Numbered from the stretch's first letter, positions 22,062 through 34,458 are shown. The stretch: DNA of 64,000 bases from Choristoneura fumiferana (GCF_025370935.1 NC_133485.1:19183237-19247236), one strand, 5' to 3'. Program-made: numbers and translations. Notes: a model not told the origin generated them from the sequence alone.

Positions 22062-22176
22062 CTTCAGCTATATCGCAGACTGTTTCGTCCTTACCACTTT
22101 TATTATCAGGCTTTCGCCTTATGTCTCCTGCAGTAACCACAACTTCTATTGTATCAAGTTAGTCAGATACAATACC

Positions 22177-22204
22177 TGAGTTAAGTCCAACTTCAGTTTT
22201 TATA
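22177..22204 (-). promoter_or_regulatory. Putative core promoter of the PBP gene
   Basis: CTATAAAA (22204-22197) is followed about 26 bp on by TCAGG, an initiator-like site (A at 22177). The predicted 5' UTR of about 116 nt down to the start at 22061 contains no ATG, which supports this as the proximal promoter. A 5' UTR intron cannot be excluded. Confidence 0.45.
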
Positions 22205-22469
22205 GCATGTGTTTTAATTGCAGATGTTTTAATTGTCCATCTGTCTGTTTAATTATTGACGGTGTCAGTCATTTGAGGAATAATGAACGGGCTAAAGTTG
22301 GTCATGCTTACTTAAGACAATGAGATGTTAACTGGTTTAACTACGTGTATTTAATTGATACATAATCAATGTCATACTTGTTGTAGTTTGTAACATATTA
22401 CGTAGTTTTAGTGCTAGGAATTCAGAATTAAGAGTACTTACTTATCTTTTTTTTTCGACCGGAGTTTGT

Positions 22470-22738
22470 CGACCGGATGGCCGAGTGGTTAGAGAACCTG
22501 ACTACGAAACTTAAGGTCCCGGGTTCGAATCCCGGCCGGGGCAGATATTTGTATGAATAATACGAATCTTTGTTCTCGGGTCTTGGATGTTTAATATGTA
22601 TTTAAGTATGTATTTATCTATATAAGTATGTTTATCCGTTGCCTAGTGTCCATAGTACAAGCTTTGCTTAGTTTGGGACTAGGTCAATTGGTGTCAAGTG
22701 TCCCATGATATTTGATTTGATTTTGATTTGATTTGATC
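22470..22738 (+). mobile_element. tRNA-headed SINE (CCGGATGGCCGAGTGG family)
   Basis: A-box TGGCCGAGTGG, B-box GGTTCGAATCC, then a non-tRNA body (TTGTTCTCGGGTCTTGGATG, GTGTCCCATGATATTT) and a GATTTGATTT tail. Same tail at 28197 and 41075, so this is a SINE and not a tRNA gene. Confidence 0.85.
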
Positions 22739-23307
22739 TTATTATAGTCGAAAAGGTCATGTAAGATGCTAACGAAAAAACTCGTATCAGTGTCTGCAAA
22801 CTGCTGTCTAAATGACTAGCCCAAGTTTTATGTAAATAAGGAGCTATCTGCGATAAGTTTTTAAAAACGGCAATGTTTTTATAGTGTAAACATAAACGAC
22901 ATAGGTATTTGTGAGTATCGAGACGTTATAAATAATGTATAAGTAATTGAATTAAAAACTGACGGAAAGCTTGGAAAGGCTTTTTAGGGAAGGCTTGCGT
23001 TTGATCACAGTCCTGCCTGGTGGTTAACGAAGATTTGGACTTGGAGATGGAGCACGTTTGCCTATTTTTTTTTCTTTAATAGCCTATATGTGTGTCCCAC
23101 TGCTGGGCAAATGCCTCCCTTATTGACCTCCACATCTCCCTATCTAGAGCTACATCCGGCCACAAATAATATACAAGGTAATATACAAGGTGTTAATTAA
23201 ATAACTGAAAACCAGGAAGTTCGTTTTGTTTATTTGCTCAAAATCGAGAGTAGAATCGCTTATACTGTTTTAAATTAGGTTGTGTTTGTGTTCTTTAATA
23301 CCTGAAC

Positions 23308-23726
23308 TGACTGGCTAAAACCAAAAAGTGCATACGCTTTTATAATAAAATTCTAAAAAATATTATAAATGAAACAGATACAAAATTCAGATCTATTGTC
23401 AAGAAGACATTAATATCTAAGGCGTATTATAAAGTTAATGATTATATCATGGACAGGGATATTTGGAAATAATTCCGATCCGCATTAGCGATCCCTTCAA
23501 ATAGCGAATAGGTGTGTTAATAATAAAGTTGTGTTAAATACTTGTGATGTATAGATATCATTTCATAATCTTGTAAGTCTGTTTAAAAAAATATACCTCG
23601 TTGAGTTTCTTGCCGGATTCTTCTCAACAGAGGGTTTTCTGAACCGGTGGTAGTTTTTTTTTTGACATTCATAAGTGCTTGTTTTGGCCTAAATTGAATA
23701 AAGATATTTTGACTTTGACTTTGACC
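23308..23726 (+). mobile_element. 5'-truncated Jockey-like LINE 3' end
   Basis: From GACTGGCTAAAACCAAAAAG through GAATAAAGATATTTTGACTT to the (GACTTT)n tail. It aligns with 38013-38446. Confidence 0.8.
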
Positions 23727-25831
23727 TTTTTTTATTGTGCCCAACTGCAACAGGCGCCATTAAATATTTAGCGAGGTTGCATACTATATCGATGATTTAA
23801 TACTGGCCGTTTTGCTGTCAAAGCGCATCTGATAAATACAAATTATGAGTGTAGAGTTAGAAATTAAGTAGAATTACTAAGTTAGCAAAACCCACGATTA
23901 TCTTTTAAAATAAAGAAGGTCTTGAAAAATAAATGCAATGAACTAACTTAAAATTTAAAAATATTTTAGGGATGTCTGAGGTTTTCAGTTATTTAATTAA
24001 CACCTTGTATATGCCCTTTCACTCTAAATTTGAAGACGGCCAAATTGTAGCGATTAGGAAATACAGACGCAGGCAGAGCGTTCCATTCCTCAGGCTGTCC
24101 GGATAACAAAGGACAAGCGAAAACGCTTTGAGCGAATTTTAGGGGTGCTGGCTGGCATCATAAAGACAATGCTAACAAACAACCTAACTACATATAACTA
24201 CAATTTCCCATAAGGCTTGTCCCTGCGGAAGTGCCCATAAGGCTGGCTGCATTTCCGCGCTGGATTGTGACAACGTTGGCATCACAAATTTCAATAATTT
24301 TGACCGAAAGGTTTGTGAGATTGAAAGGAGGGTGGGCTAATTGCCCTAATGACCAATAAGGACAAGCGATATGTCACTGGATAGCTTATTCTAAGTTCTA
24401 AAACTTTTACTATGGCAGGTAGTCCCAAATCTTTGTGTCAAAAAAGTTATGGCTGCATAAAAGTAGGTTTTTTCGATACTAAGTTCCTGTATGTTGATGA
24501 TATTGTGTCATATGTTTTTTTTTTGTGTCTGGTTTTGCACTTTTCCGTTTTTGCTAATACCTATTCTGGTTTTCTTATCGGTTTCTCTAAACCGTCGCTG
24601 GTTACTATCTTGCGACTTCTTGATCTTTGGCTTCATCATTTGTTATTTGTTTGATATTTGGTTGTTTTCTGATGTATATTTATGAGATAAAGCGTTTAAA
24701 AACCGTTGTAAAAACTAAAACCAATATAAGAAAAAAAATAAGCTCATTAGGTAACCGTTTTAATATTATTTGGTGATTCAATTTAGGTGACAGATCTGCT
24801 ATTTTAGGAACAAATATTATTTATTAGGTGACCAAAAATGCGATTATTAGGTGATCGATAAAATCATACCCATGTCGAAATAACTTAAAAATTTATGAGG
24901 GATAGTTCAACCAAAAAGTATTTGTGATTAGTCTCATAGATTATCCTCTAAATAAAACCCAACGAAATTCTATGTATGGTCAGTATGTTATTGTTGAACA
25001 TCCAATTATGACTTTAATGGTGTAACAAATATTATACATGTAGGTATTGATGTACAACGGGACGATAATAAAAAAAAACATTAGTATTTTGCAGTAAATG
25101 TATTGAATGAAACTAATAAACGATTTGTAAACTCGACTATAAACCAGGAAAAAATGCGAAAGCATCCGTAAATAGCAAACTGAATTCCTAAGACTCTAAT
25201 TGCAATGGCTCTTGGTAAGAACAATAGGAAATAAGACTCAGATCTTCTTGATTTTCCCAAAATAGAAGTCAGCAGTTACATCCCTTTTATATTATTACAA
25301 CAGCTGCTTCAACACTTTATTGCAATCGAATAAAGATTTATTCCCCAAGATCCTTAAGGCAATAGTAAACGTAGTAGCAACAGAAAATAAGGTTTATGAT
25401 TTTCTTTATTTCTCCTCTTTCGAAGTCAGCAGTTGCATCTCTTTTTATACGGCCACGTCAGTAATTAATTGGTACAAATCATAAATCAATTAAAGAAATC
25501 ATACTCAATTTTATCAAGCTAATGCCAAGACACCAAAAGCGAGAGCCTTGATCTGAATGACAGAGAACTGAAACAGATAAAGACTTTGCCATGAGCGTTT
25601 TTTTAAGTGACATTCATACACTTAACTCAATATTTAATTTGTATTTGTTTTCTGACCATCAATGTCATTACATCCGAAAAAATATTCTTTGTCATTCAAA
25701 ATCCAATTTCTTTTTCGATGCTTTCATTCATCTGTATCTAAAACTATGTCATTAATCCTTTGAACTTTGCAGTTTCTAACACTATCATTAGTTACGTATG
25801 GTTCTTAAGCTATTGGAGATACAATGTCATC
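23727..25831. other. Gene-free intergenic DNA downstream of GOBP2
   Basis: AT-rich. Contains a cluster of TTAGGTGA-like words at about 24745-24860 and the presumed GOBP2 3' UTR at its right end. No coding exon was found. Confidence 0.5.
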
Positions 25832-27843
25832 TTAGTATTTCTCCATGACAGCTTCAATCATCGCCACTTCTGGAGCGATGCCCGCTTTCTTCGCATCTAC
25901 TTTGAAGCACGCAGCTACTTTGACCACCCTGTCGCAGTCGTCTTTAATATCGTCATACTGTTTCTCACAGTTGTGAATCAGCTCCACCATCTTTGCTGAG
26001 AGGACTTCACCTGTAATATCATGTTGAGTTTAAAATTGTTTTTCAATGTCTTGGTTAATATGGACATGCTATAAATATTTATCATCAGTCACAGTGCAGA
26101 GCAACTGTTCCGGATGGCTCAAGACAGGGATAAATCTTTAGGGGTGCAATGAAGGATTCCTCCTCGCGTGCTCGAGCGTTACAACTTCCTACTATCCGAG
26201 GCTTCGGCCTCATGGGGTGGAAAAGTGAAGCGTCTGGGCCTGGTGCATCCTGGGCAACAACGGCTAGTCAATTCATTCGTGTATTAACTAGCCGGTGGCT
26301 AATATCTGACTGGGGAGGGGATTGGCTTAGTAACCGTGGCGGCTTTTGTCACGGTGAAGCGAAACTGGGGAAAAAAAAGGGATAAATCTTTAGAGCTAAC
26401 GGCCAACCTCTTGTAATGGATTGGCGCTGGAAGAAGAATACATAATACTATGGGCGAAGTTCAAAAATTTGGATCATGTCAACGGGTAGATAAACCCATA
26501 TGTTTAATTGTATGATTAATGTCATAGTATATTGCACAACGGAATGTCTTATAAAATTTTTAACTATCAATAGTAACTGTAGCCTTTTCTATTCCATCCA
26601 AATGTATAAACAAAAAACGTATTCAACATTTATGAAATTTTAATTGATTACATTTTGTTAATGCCCAATAAAAAGCATTTTGAAGCATGTTCTTCCCATG
26701 AAATGTCTTGTCTTTTGCTAATATAATTTTCCAGAAATTTCCAAACTTCAGGACTATAAATCCTAGTTCTTTTCGTGCAAACGTCTAGATTAAGCATAAC
26801 GCATAATTTCACGGACTCATATTGCAGTTGGAAAGTAATGCGCCCGCACGCGATGCAATTTCACACTTGCCGGGTTCAAAGCCCTGCAGTGTATTTCTAA
26901 GCATGGAAGTGAACCCAATACTATTAATAAATTTTATGGGTGACTAAGAGAGACTGCAGCTAAACCGCTCAAATGCGGACAGGTACTTGTGGCGCAATGG
27001 ACACCGAACAACAAATACGACAAAGTCGTTTCTTCTCTGATAATCTTCAGGGAAAAACAACATAGTATACATAGGTCCAACACCTTTAGGTTCGTTGAAA
27101 AAACTGTACCTTGAGGGAACTTCTTGACGTAGTCATGCATATTTTCATGATGCATGCGAGCGTCATCTTGCATCAGCGAGAACTTGTTGCTCATACACAG
27201 GATGGCGCAGCCAAGTTCACGATGTACCACTTCGAAATCCTCGCGCCAGAAATGTTGGAACTCCTCCAGGACCGCAGGAGACAAGCCTGACTATAAATTA
27301 TAGGAGATCATGAGCAATGTTGATTTAATAAAGGACTATGCTGTCTAAATCTACACCAATTTGTTAAAGAGGTAAGCTTTATGTGTTGTTCTCTGACACA
27401 ATCAATCTCTATCTTTGGAACTCCCGAATCCATTCCGAAAAACTTTTGAATGAAATCTAGGCATTTTTTATTGATGTAGGCAACTTTTTATGCCGGAAAG
27501 GTATCTGCTGGAGGGAGAAGTAGCCAAAAAGTATTTTAAAACGTAATAAAACGATGCGTGGTGAATCTCTGTGTAGATCTAAAACGTTATGTTGATAAAG
27601 GTTAAAAACTAGAACGATTAGAAATTGGATTGTAGTTGGTTGGTTATAGTTGGAGCTCACCAGTTCCCGATCTTCTTTATCAAGTTACCGCAAAGTTGAT
27701 TGAGAAAATCTGCTCACCTCTTCCCGACATTCCGCCAAGGCTTTCCCAAAATGGGCAGTCACATGACTCATGATTTCAGCCGTCCCTGCCACCAGGTGGC
27801 TTCCAGCGACCAACACCACACAGACCAGCCACGTCGACGCCAT
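25832..27843 (-). CDS. GOBP2: General odorant-binding protein 2 (161 aa, 3 exons)
   Basis: The exons are 27843-27718, 27290-27110 and 26010-25832 (126, 181 and 179 bp) with GT-AG introns of 427 and 1099 bp. A 20-residue signal peptide (to LVAG) precedes the mature start TAEIMSHV, giving a 141-residue mature protein, the usual GOBP2 length. The diagnostic GOBP2 blocks LEEFQHFWREDFEVVHRELG, MHHENMHDYV and IAPEVAMIEAVMEKY are all present. Cysteines are at 39, 70, 74, 117, 128 and 137 (C1-X30-C2-X3-C3-X42-C4-X10-C5-X8-C6). It lies head to tail upstream of the PBP gene, matching the PBP1-GOBP2 linkage described in Manduca sexta. GOBP2 binds plant volatiles and some pheromone components in antennal sensilla of both sexes. 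No defect is seen. Confidence 0.97.
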
Positions 27844-28196
27844 GATGCTTACAATAGTGACAAAACATCAGCACTCTATTATATCATAGACAGATTTTTT
27901 TTCGGCTCTTTATTCTCCATCATTACCTCTCATAATAATGAGGTAGAGGTATACGCTCTTGGTGAAGGTAATAGAGGTGCTTTTAGTGTTTACTTGGTGG
28001 TTAAGTTAAGTATGGTGGTGGACTAATGGTTGCTAGTCATGATTAGTGGGCGGGAGTTGGACGTTGATGATATGAAGGTTGTCTGTAAGTTAGCTCGTTA
28101 AGGTTCTACTGGCAATGAATTTAAACGCTGTCAACATTTAAAATATTTGATCTGTACAGATTTACGTTTGGAAATAAGAAAGTAAGGTCACGTTTG

Positions 28197-28455
28197 ACGA
28201 CCGGATGGCCAAGTGGTTAGAGAACCTGACTACGAAGCTTGAGGTTCCGGGTTCGATTCCCGGCCGGGGCAGATCTTTGTATGAATAATACGAAAGTTTG
28301 TTCTCGGGTCTTGGATGATGTATTAAGTATGTATTTATCTATTATGTATGTTTATCTGTTGGCTAGTGTCCACAGTACAAGCTTTGCTTAGTTTGGGACT
28401 AGGTCATTGGTGTCAAGTGTCCCATGATATTTATATTTATTTATTATTATTATTT
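28197..28455 (+). mobile_element. tRNA-headed SINE (CCGGATGGCCAAGTGG family)
   Basis: Same head and body as 22470-22738, with B-box GGTTCGATTCC and a TTATT-rich tail. Confidence 0.85.
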
Positions 28456-28644
28456 ACGTTCTGGATGATTGCATTCCATTTTGTTAAGAAACAGCAATTA
28501 AAGCTGCAAGTAAATTTAATATTTTATGGCCACTTGGTAGAAAATGTTGAATTTACATTGCTAAACTTAGTTTAAATTTAGCGATTCCTTTTATTTTGAT
28601 ATCAATAAACTAAGCTAAACACTTAATCAAGATAATTTTTAACT

Positions 28645-29235
28645 TATAATCATCATCATCATCTGAAAGACGTCCACTATTCAACAAAAATCTGCCTCTA
28701 AAGCTAGAAACACACTGACGGCGGAGGTAGAGCGGTGCGGCGCGGCGCGGAGGCGGTACCGCTTGCAAGGCTGAGGCGGAGGCGAGCGGAGAGGAGAGGA
28801 GACGTGTACGGATCGACGAATCAATTTAGTTAAATCTACATCTCGTCCCCGCCTCATTATCATCAGACGTGTAGGGATTGGTTGATACCTACACGTCTCC
28901 TCTTCGCTCCGCTCGTCTCCGCCTCAGTGGAGCCGCAGCCCATTCAAGCTAACGTGAAAGAAGACAATACCGCGCCACGCTTATTTCCCGCGCGGTCTGT
29001 GTGCCCTCTTTCATGTTAGCTCGAATATTACAAGTTGACAACCGCCTTCGCGCCGCGCCGCACCGCCTCGCCACTGCGCTCTGTGTGTTTCAAGCTTTAG
29101 AACGTTACAATGAACGACAACTCGCCACTTGCATCCACCGTTTTGCCGCAACTCTCGTGATGTCGTCAGTACGCAGTGGGAGGCCTGCCAACGTTTCGTC
29201 TTCCGGTTTGTGGTCGTCATCAACGTCAGTTTTCG
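28645..29235 (-). repeat. RT-fragment repeat split by a MITE
   Basis: The left half (to 28700) and right half (from 29098, AGAACGTTACAATGAACGAC) are continuous in the homologue at 30089-30242. The intervening 397 bp are a TIR element. Confidence 0.65.
28701..29097. mobile_element. 397-bp GC-rich MITE
   Basis: TIRs AAGCTAGAAACACAC and AAGCTTGAAACACAC (inverted), with TA target duplications at 28699-28700 and 29098-29099. The interior is rich in GCGGAGGCG-type words that pair across the element. Confidence 0.7.
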
Positions 29236-29510
29236 AACATCGATGGAATATTTTCTAACGCAATCGAACTTTTCTTCAATGGTTTAAAACTATTTACTTT
29301 TCTTTTTAAACACAATAACGTAAGTATTCCGCCCACGTTTCCCATCCCACGCGTCATTGGGTCCGGAATCACTTGCCCACACGTCGGACCATGATATATG
29401 GCTTAGGGCGAAAGGCACCGGCATTTTAACAGGGGAGGTGAAATAATTGCGAACGTGCTGGTTAAAAATTTAAGTAACACCATTTCGTTATTTTTAAAAT
29501 AAATTTACTA

Positions 29511-29590
29511 TCATCATCATCATCCCAGCCTATATACGTCCCACTGCAGGGCAGAGGCCTCCTCTCAGAACAAGAGGGCTGTTGGCTGTA
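29511..29590 (-). repeat. SINE 3' fragment (GCCGTGGTGGCCTAGTGG family)
   Basis: CATCATCATCCCAGCCTATA, TACGTCCCACTGCAGGGC and CCTCCTCTCAGAACAAGAGG only. Confidence 0.7.
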
Positions 29591-29614
29591 AGTAAAACAA
29601 AAACTTTACCGCTA

Positions 29615-29835
29615 AATCCATACTAATATTATATATGCGAAAGTGTGTGTGTTTGTTTTGTCCATCTTTCACGTCGAAACGGAGCGACGGATCGATGTGA
29701 TTTTTGGCATAGATATAGTTAATGGACCAGAGAGTGACATAGGCTACTTTTTATTCCGGAAAATGCACAGTTCCCGAAGGAACAGCGCGTGATAACCGAA
29801 TTCCACGCGGGCGAAGCCGCGGGCAAAAGCTAGTA
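29615..29835 (+). repeat. RTE-like repeat (GCGGGCAAAAGCTAGT family)
   Basis: Begins near ACTAATATTATATATGCGAA, carries TTTCACGTCGAAACGGAGC and GGACCAGAGAGTGACATAGG, and ends GGCGAAGCCGCGGGCAAAAG. Also at 40230, 54194 and 63424. Confidence 0.65.
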
Positions 29836-30088
29836 TTTATCATAAAAGCAAAGAAATAATCCTTTCGTGATCAAAACAAATAGAACACATTAAATACATC
29901 CACGGAGCGTGTAAACGTTTAAAAACGTGCAACTCATCTTCTCTTGAAACATAATTAAGTGATTACTGTTCATGATGAAAACGAAGAAGGTTTGTGCAGC
30001 TGATGGTTACGGAAAGAGCTAGTGATAGCTTCCATTTTGAACATAAATAAATAATAAAATAATATTTATTCAAAAAGCCTAAAATACA

Positions 30089-30242
30089 TCATCATCATCA
30101 GCCGCAAGACGTCCACTGCTGAACAAAGGCCTCCCCCTTAGAACGCCGCAATGAACGACAACTCGCCACTCGAATCCATCGGTTTCCCGCAACTCTCACG
30201 ATGTCGTCAGTCCACCTGGTGGAAGGCCTGCCAACGCTTCGC
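30089..30242 (-). repeat. Non-LTR reverse-transcriptase 3' fragment
   Basis: GACGTCCACTGCTGAACAAA, AACGACAACTCGCCACTC and CCACCTGGTGG blocks, shared with 35084-35405. Confidence 0.6.
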
Positions 30243-30295
30243 AAAATACATCATAACATTAAACACAACCTAACCCACTTAAAAGTTTGATAAAC

Positions 30296-30510
30296 CCCCG
30301 ACATTAACATTTCAAAATTAATATCTCATAAATGGCCGAACCGATTTTAATTAAACATATCTAAGAACCATCGCTAGAAAACCTGCTTTCAAATAAAAAA
30401 CACATTCAAATCGGTTCAGCCGTTAAATAGCTATGGTGCCACAGTCAGACAGACACACATAGCGGTCAAACTTATAACACCCCTCTTTTTGCGTCGGGGG
30501 CTAACAAAAG
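30296..30510 (+). repeat. Dispersed repeat, GCGTCGGGGG family
   Basis: CCCCCGACATTAACATTTCA, CCGATTTTAATTAAACATAT and GGTGCCACAGTCAGACAGAC, ending CTCTTTTTGCGTCGGGGG. The family occurs at least twelve times from here to 57 kb. Confidence 0.7.
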
Positions 30511-31138
30511 AAAAGAAACAAAAAACAATTGTCAAAGTTTGAGATACTTGTACAAAGGCGGACTTATCCCTTCAAGGGATCTCTACCAGTAAATAAAGGA
30601 TCGCATCAGCTCCAAAACCAAACAGCGTTTTAATATTCATTACCATATCATTTTCAAAAGTCAAATCATTGTCAAATAAACGATACAATTCAACTGTCAT
30701 TACCTGTCATTAGTGTACAATAATTGGGCTCACGCCAGCGCCAGTGCTTCGCTAATCGAATAACTTCTGTCATTAATCTTCAGGCCACCATCTGTCAGCT
30801 GTAATGAACAGTTTGACAGTTCTACGGGCAGGAAAAATGTCGGACGCGTGTTTTCGTAAGGCCGTGACAGCAGAAAAATGCGAGAAATACAAGGTTGACT
30901 GTTAAATTAGGACGCGGTCTCGTAATCGGTAAGTCAGTTAAGAACCCTGTCACATTAACTCTGATTATTCCTAGATGAGTTTGTATGCAACAATAGTCTA
31001 GTTGTCTAGAAATCTGTTACGTAACTTACCCACATTTCAAGAGTGGCACCTGTTCAAAATAGATAATCACAGCTATGGATCCCGAGGAGTTTATCTAACA
31101 GAGGTCTAGGCTACTAAATAGACTAGTTTTTCCTTTTT

Positions 31139-31382
31139 AACCCCGGGTGTAGCTACTAGCGGGGTGTTATAAGTTTGACCGCTATGCGTGTCTGTGTATC
31201 AGTGTGATGTGTGTCTGTCTGTGTCACCGTAGCTCTTAAACGGGTAGACCGATTTAAATGCGGTTTTTTATTTGAAATAAGGTTTTCTAGCGATGGTCCT
31301 TAGAAATGTTTAATCAAAATCGGTTTAGCCGTTTATGAGATATTAAACTTTTAAGTGACAAAGTCGGGGGTTTTACAACTTT
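31139..31382 (-). repeat. Dispersed repeat, GCGTCGGGGG family, inverted
   Basis: GTTATAAGTTTGACCGCTAT, TCTTAAACGGGTAGACCGA and GACAAAGTCGGGGGTTTT. Confidence 0.7.
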
Positions 31383-31492
31383 AAAAAAACAATAATTGAA
31401 TGCCAATAACAATCTGTAATTAATTAAGCTACGGATAATGCCTATTGTGAATTTATTGTTTTTTTTTCTATAAGAAATAAAGTGGCAAGCGG

Positions 31493-31615
31493 TAATTAAA
31501 ATACCACAAACTGGACTTATCACGCTGAACAACACACAGTAACATTTACCTCGACGTTTCGACCACACAGCTGACCAAGATGGTGGTAGCCGGACTGACC
31601 TTGTACAAGGCGCTA
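31493..31615 (-). repeat. Penelope-like terminal fragment
   Basis: ACCACAAACTGGACTTATCA and TTTACCTCGACGTTTCGACC, shared with 56013-56110. Confidence 0.45.
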
Positions 31616-32062
31616 TACGCGCGAATAAATGAATTTCAAATATTTTAAAAACAACCATTATTATTTTAAGCAAATTTATTTTCAAGTAATTTCCGTTTGT
31701 AAATTTATTTATTCTCTCCATAATAATATGTAAACACACCCAAGCTTATTACGAGACACCCTTCCGCATTTTTCTTTTAAATTTGAAACGCACATAAACA
31801 TACGCATCGCAAACAAACACCTGCGACGAAACAATAACGTGAGATATAAGAATTTGCATATAGAGAAGTTTGAGATTTATTTATTTTTATTTCTCCCCTG
31901 GCAACACTACGTGACGCGACTCGAGAGCTGGCATTATTCATTGTCTCTGGGCCCTTAGCGTATCTGTGATTTTTTTATCTGTGGATTGGAAGATGAACCA
32001 TAAACTTGCTTATTCTGTGGTACTTAATAAGAAAAGTTGAAAAATCACAAAAATTACATTTT

Positions 32063-32305
32063 TAACCCCCAACGCAAAAAGAGGGATGTTATAAGTTTGA
32101 CTGCTATGTGTGTCTGTTTGTGTGTCTCTCTGTGGCTCCGTAGCTCTTAAACGGGTGGTCCAATTTGAATGCGGTTTTTTTTATTTGAAAGCAGGTTTTT
32201 CTAGCAATGGTTTTATACATGTTTTATCAAAATAGATTTAGCCGTTTTTGTGATATTGAACTTTGAAGTGGAAATGTAACGGGTTTTTCAACATTTTGTT
32301 GGTTA
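32063..32305 (-). repeat. Dispersed repeat, GCGTCGGGGG family, inverted
   Basis: ACCCCCAACGCAAAAAGAGG, GTTATAAGTTTGACTGCTAT and TCTTAAACGGGTGGTCCAAT. It forms an inverted pair with the next copy. Confidence 0.7.
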
Positions 32306-32330
32306 GGATATTGCATCGGTGGTTAATAAC

Positions 32331-32553
32331 CTAACCAACATAAAGTTGGAAAACCCGGCTGAACCGATTTTGATGAAACATATCTAAGGACCATCGCTAG
32401 AAAACCAGATTTCAAATAAAAAACCGCATTCAAATCGGTCGACCCGCTTAAGAGAGTTCTTAGTTAAGCTTAGCTCTACGGTGCCACAGACAGACACACA
32501 GACACACATAGCAGTCAAACTTATAACACCCCTCTTTTTGCGTCGGGGATTAA
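32331..32553 (+). repeat. Dispersed repeat, GCGTCGGGGG family
   Basis: AACATAAAGTTGGAAAACCC, AACCGATTTTGATGAAACAT and CTCTTTTTGCGTCGGGGA. The next copy abuts it in the opposite direction. Confidence 0.7.
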
Positions 32554-32770
32554 AAGGAGGGGTGGTATAAGTTTGACGCCAATATCTGCCTGTCTGTCTG
32601 TGCCATCATAACTCTCAAACGAATGGACCAATTTTGATGCAGTTTCTTGTACTTGAAAACGTGTTTCCTTGCGGTGGTTCTTAGCTAAGTTTCATTATAA
32701 TCTGTTCAGCCGTTTTCGAAATATTGAACTTTGAATTTATAAACATTTTCCAACTTAAACGGTTAAGTTT
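32554..32770 (-). repeat. Dispersed repeat, GCGTCGGGGG family, diverged inverted copy
   Basis: GGTGGTATAAGTTTGACGCC, TCTCAAACGAATGGACCAAT and CAGCCGTTTTCGAAATATTG. Confidence 0.6.
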
Positions 32771-33570
32771 TTCGTCCTAGTTGTTGTTTAAAAATTACTT
32801 TTGTAAGGACTTAAAATAAAGCTACCATTATAAGTACCAATTATGAAAATAAACAACGAAGCATTCGTATGAAATATGTATGGCTTCCATGCATTAAGTT
32901 TAAATGAATTCCTCAGAGGAACAGCAATAATACATCAACCTGTCAACGGTTTGCAACAACTGCATTACAAACTTTAACTTGCAGTTCAACTTACAAAGCC
33001 CTCGAGCTAAAATCACTATTCTGACTGCAAACCTATGTTTGTACTTTAACATCATTAGCAAAAGAAAATATCGCTGTCAAGTTGAACAATATGAAACCTT
33101 ATTGTGTGGAAATAAACTACAAAGTAATAGCAAAAGTTAAAAGTCACAGGTCAAAATAAAGGAAAAGTTACAGCAATAACTTTTCCTCTTTTTAAATATT
33201 TGGTGGCTGCTATGCCTTTGTCTTAAGGATCATATTGAATTAGAAGTAAATTTATGAATGCTCAAGTGACTTTGGTTTGTAAATAAAATAAATGCCGTCG
33301 AGAATTGCCCAATATTTCATGATAATAATATTTGAATTTATTACTAAAGCAATTCTAGGGATATGATAAGTATTTGAAACTACAAAAAGTAAGGCTATAA
33401 TTTCAAAACTAGAATTACCTTTAGTTCGTGTAAAAGTAAGTGTAAAAAACATTTCTCTGGGTGAATTTAAACTCGTCATATCAATAATACTTAGCTTATT
33501 AAATAGAAGAATGTATGTATGCTATGCGAACTCATGCCTGACCAGCTTAATAAAGAATAGGTATCTAGGT

Positions 33571-33878
33571 AGGTAAGCCGTGGTGGCCTAGTGGTTTGTC
33601 CTATCGCCTCTCAAGCAGATGGTCGTGGGTTCAAACCCCGGCTCGCACCGCTGAGTTTTTCGAAATTCATGTGCGGAATTACATTTGAAATTTACCACGA
33701 GCTTTACGGTAAAGGAAAACATCGTGAGGAAACCTGCACAAACCTGCAAAGCAATTCAATGGTGCGTGTGAAGTTCCCAATCCGCACTGGGCCCGCGTGG
33801 GAACTATGGCCCAAGCCCTCTTGTTCTGAGAGGAGGCCTGTGCCCAGCAGTGGGAAGTATATAGGCTGGGATGGATGG
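33571..33878 (+). mobile_element. tRNA-headed SINE (GCCGTGGTGGCCTAGTGG family), full length
   Basis: Head, B-box GGGTTCAAACCCC, conserved body and GATGGATGG end. A perfect 12-bp target duplication AGGTATCTAGGT flanks it (33559-33570 and 33879-33890). Confidence 0.92.
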
Positions 33879-33987
33879 AGGTATCTAGGTGAAAAGTCAT
33901 AATTACGTGCGGCAAAAAGAAAAGCACAACCCCACATATACATGAACAGAAAACTTAGGAGTTAACAGACAAAAAATATAGTTTCTT

Positions 33988-34201
33988 TCAAAGTCAAAGT
34001 CAAAATATCTTTATTCAATTTAGGCTATAACAAGCACTTATGAATGTCAAAAAAAAATCTACCACCGGTTCGAAAAAACCTCTGTTGAGAAGAATCCGGC
34101 AAGAAACTGAACAAGTAATATTTTTTTAAACAGATTTACAATATTATTAAACGATATGTATACATCACATGTATTTAACACAACTTTATTTTTAACACAG
34201 T
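33988..34201 (-). mobile_element. Jockey-like LINE 3' end, inverted
   Basis: CAAAGTCAAAGTCAAAATAT tail, then the UTR block AATTTAGGCTATAACAAGCA and ATCCGGCAAGAAACTGAAC. Confidence 0.75.
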
Positions 34202-34458
34202 TGGTTCTGCTTTAAAGCATTTCGTTCTGTATGTTGTTTTTCGGTACCTACAGTCGAGTTTGTAAACTTGTGAGCAAAAATTTGACCAAAAATATCTGAA
34301 TACAACAATAGAGTGGTGTTCAGATATTTTCGATCAAATTTTTGCTCGACTGTACAGTGTGTGATCACCACGCATTTCATCGAATCATCATTAGTCAGCA
34401 CCTATGATCAAGAGGATTCGTCATTGTACTGCAATTGGTTATCATTCCAAAGTATAAA

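Noticed and set aside
21943..22140. Possible upstream frame overlapping PBP exon 1
   Set aside because: It begins at GTG, not ATG, and is a shadow of exon 1 in another frame; there is no ATG between the predicted start site and the PBP start.
22470..22545. tRNA-like sequence with good A and B boxes
   Set aside because: The acceptor stem does not pair, and the same non-tRNA tail follows it here and at 28197 and 41075, so it is a SINE head and not a tRNA gene.
24412..24654. Open frame containing YVDDI, recalling the RT catalytic motif
   Set aside because: Neighbouring residues do not match any reverse-transcriptase block and the frame is low-complexity AT-rich; likely chance.
24745..24860. 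TTAGG words resembling the insect telomere repeat
   Set aside because: The repeated word is TTAGGTGA at irregular spacing, not a TTAGG tandem array.
27858..27883. TATAAT box upstream of GOBP2
   Set aside because: Spacing to a TCA initiator is 25 bp and the UTR would be only about 15 nt; too weak to call, and an upstream promoter is as likely.
33591..33902. Recurring open frames of 70-130 residues (also at 34577, 52272, 53578 and 63762)
   Set aside because: They are translations of the GCCGTGGTGGCCTAGTGG SINE; different insertions give the same peptide in different frames and strands, with no selection visible.
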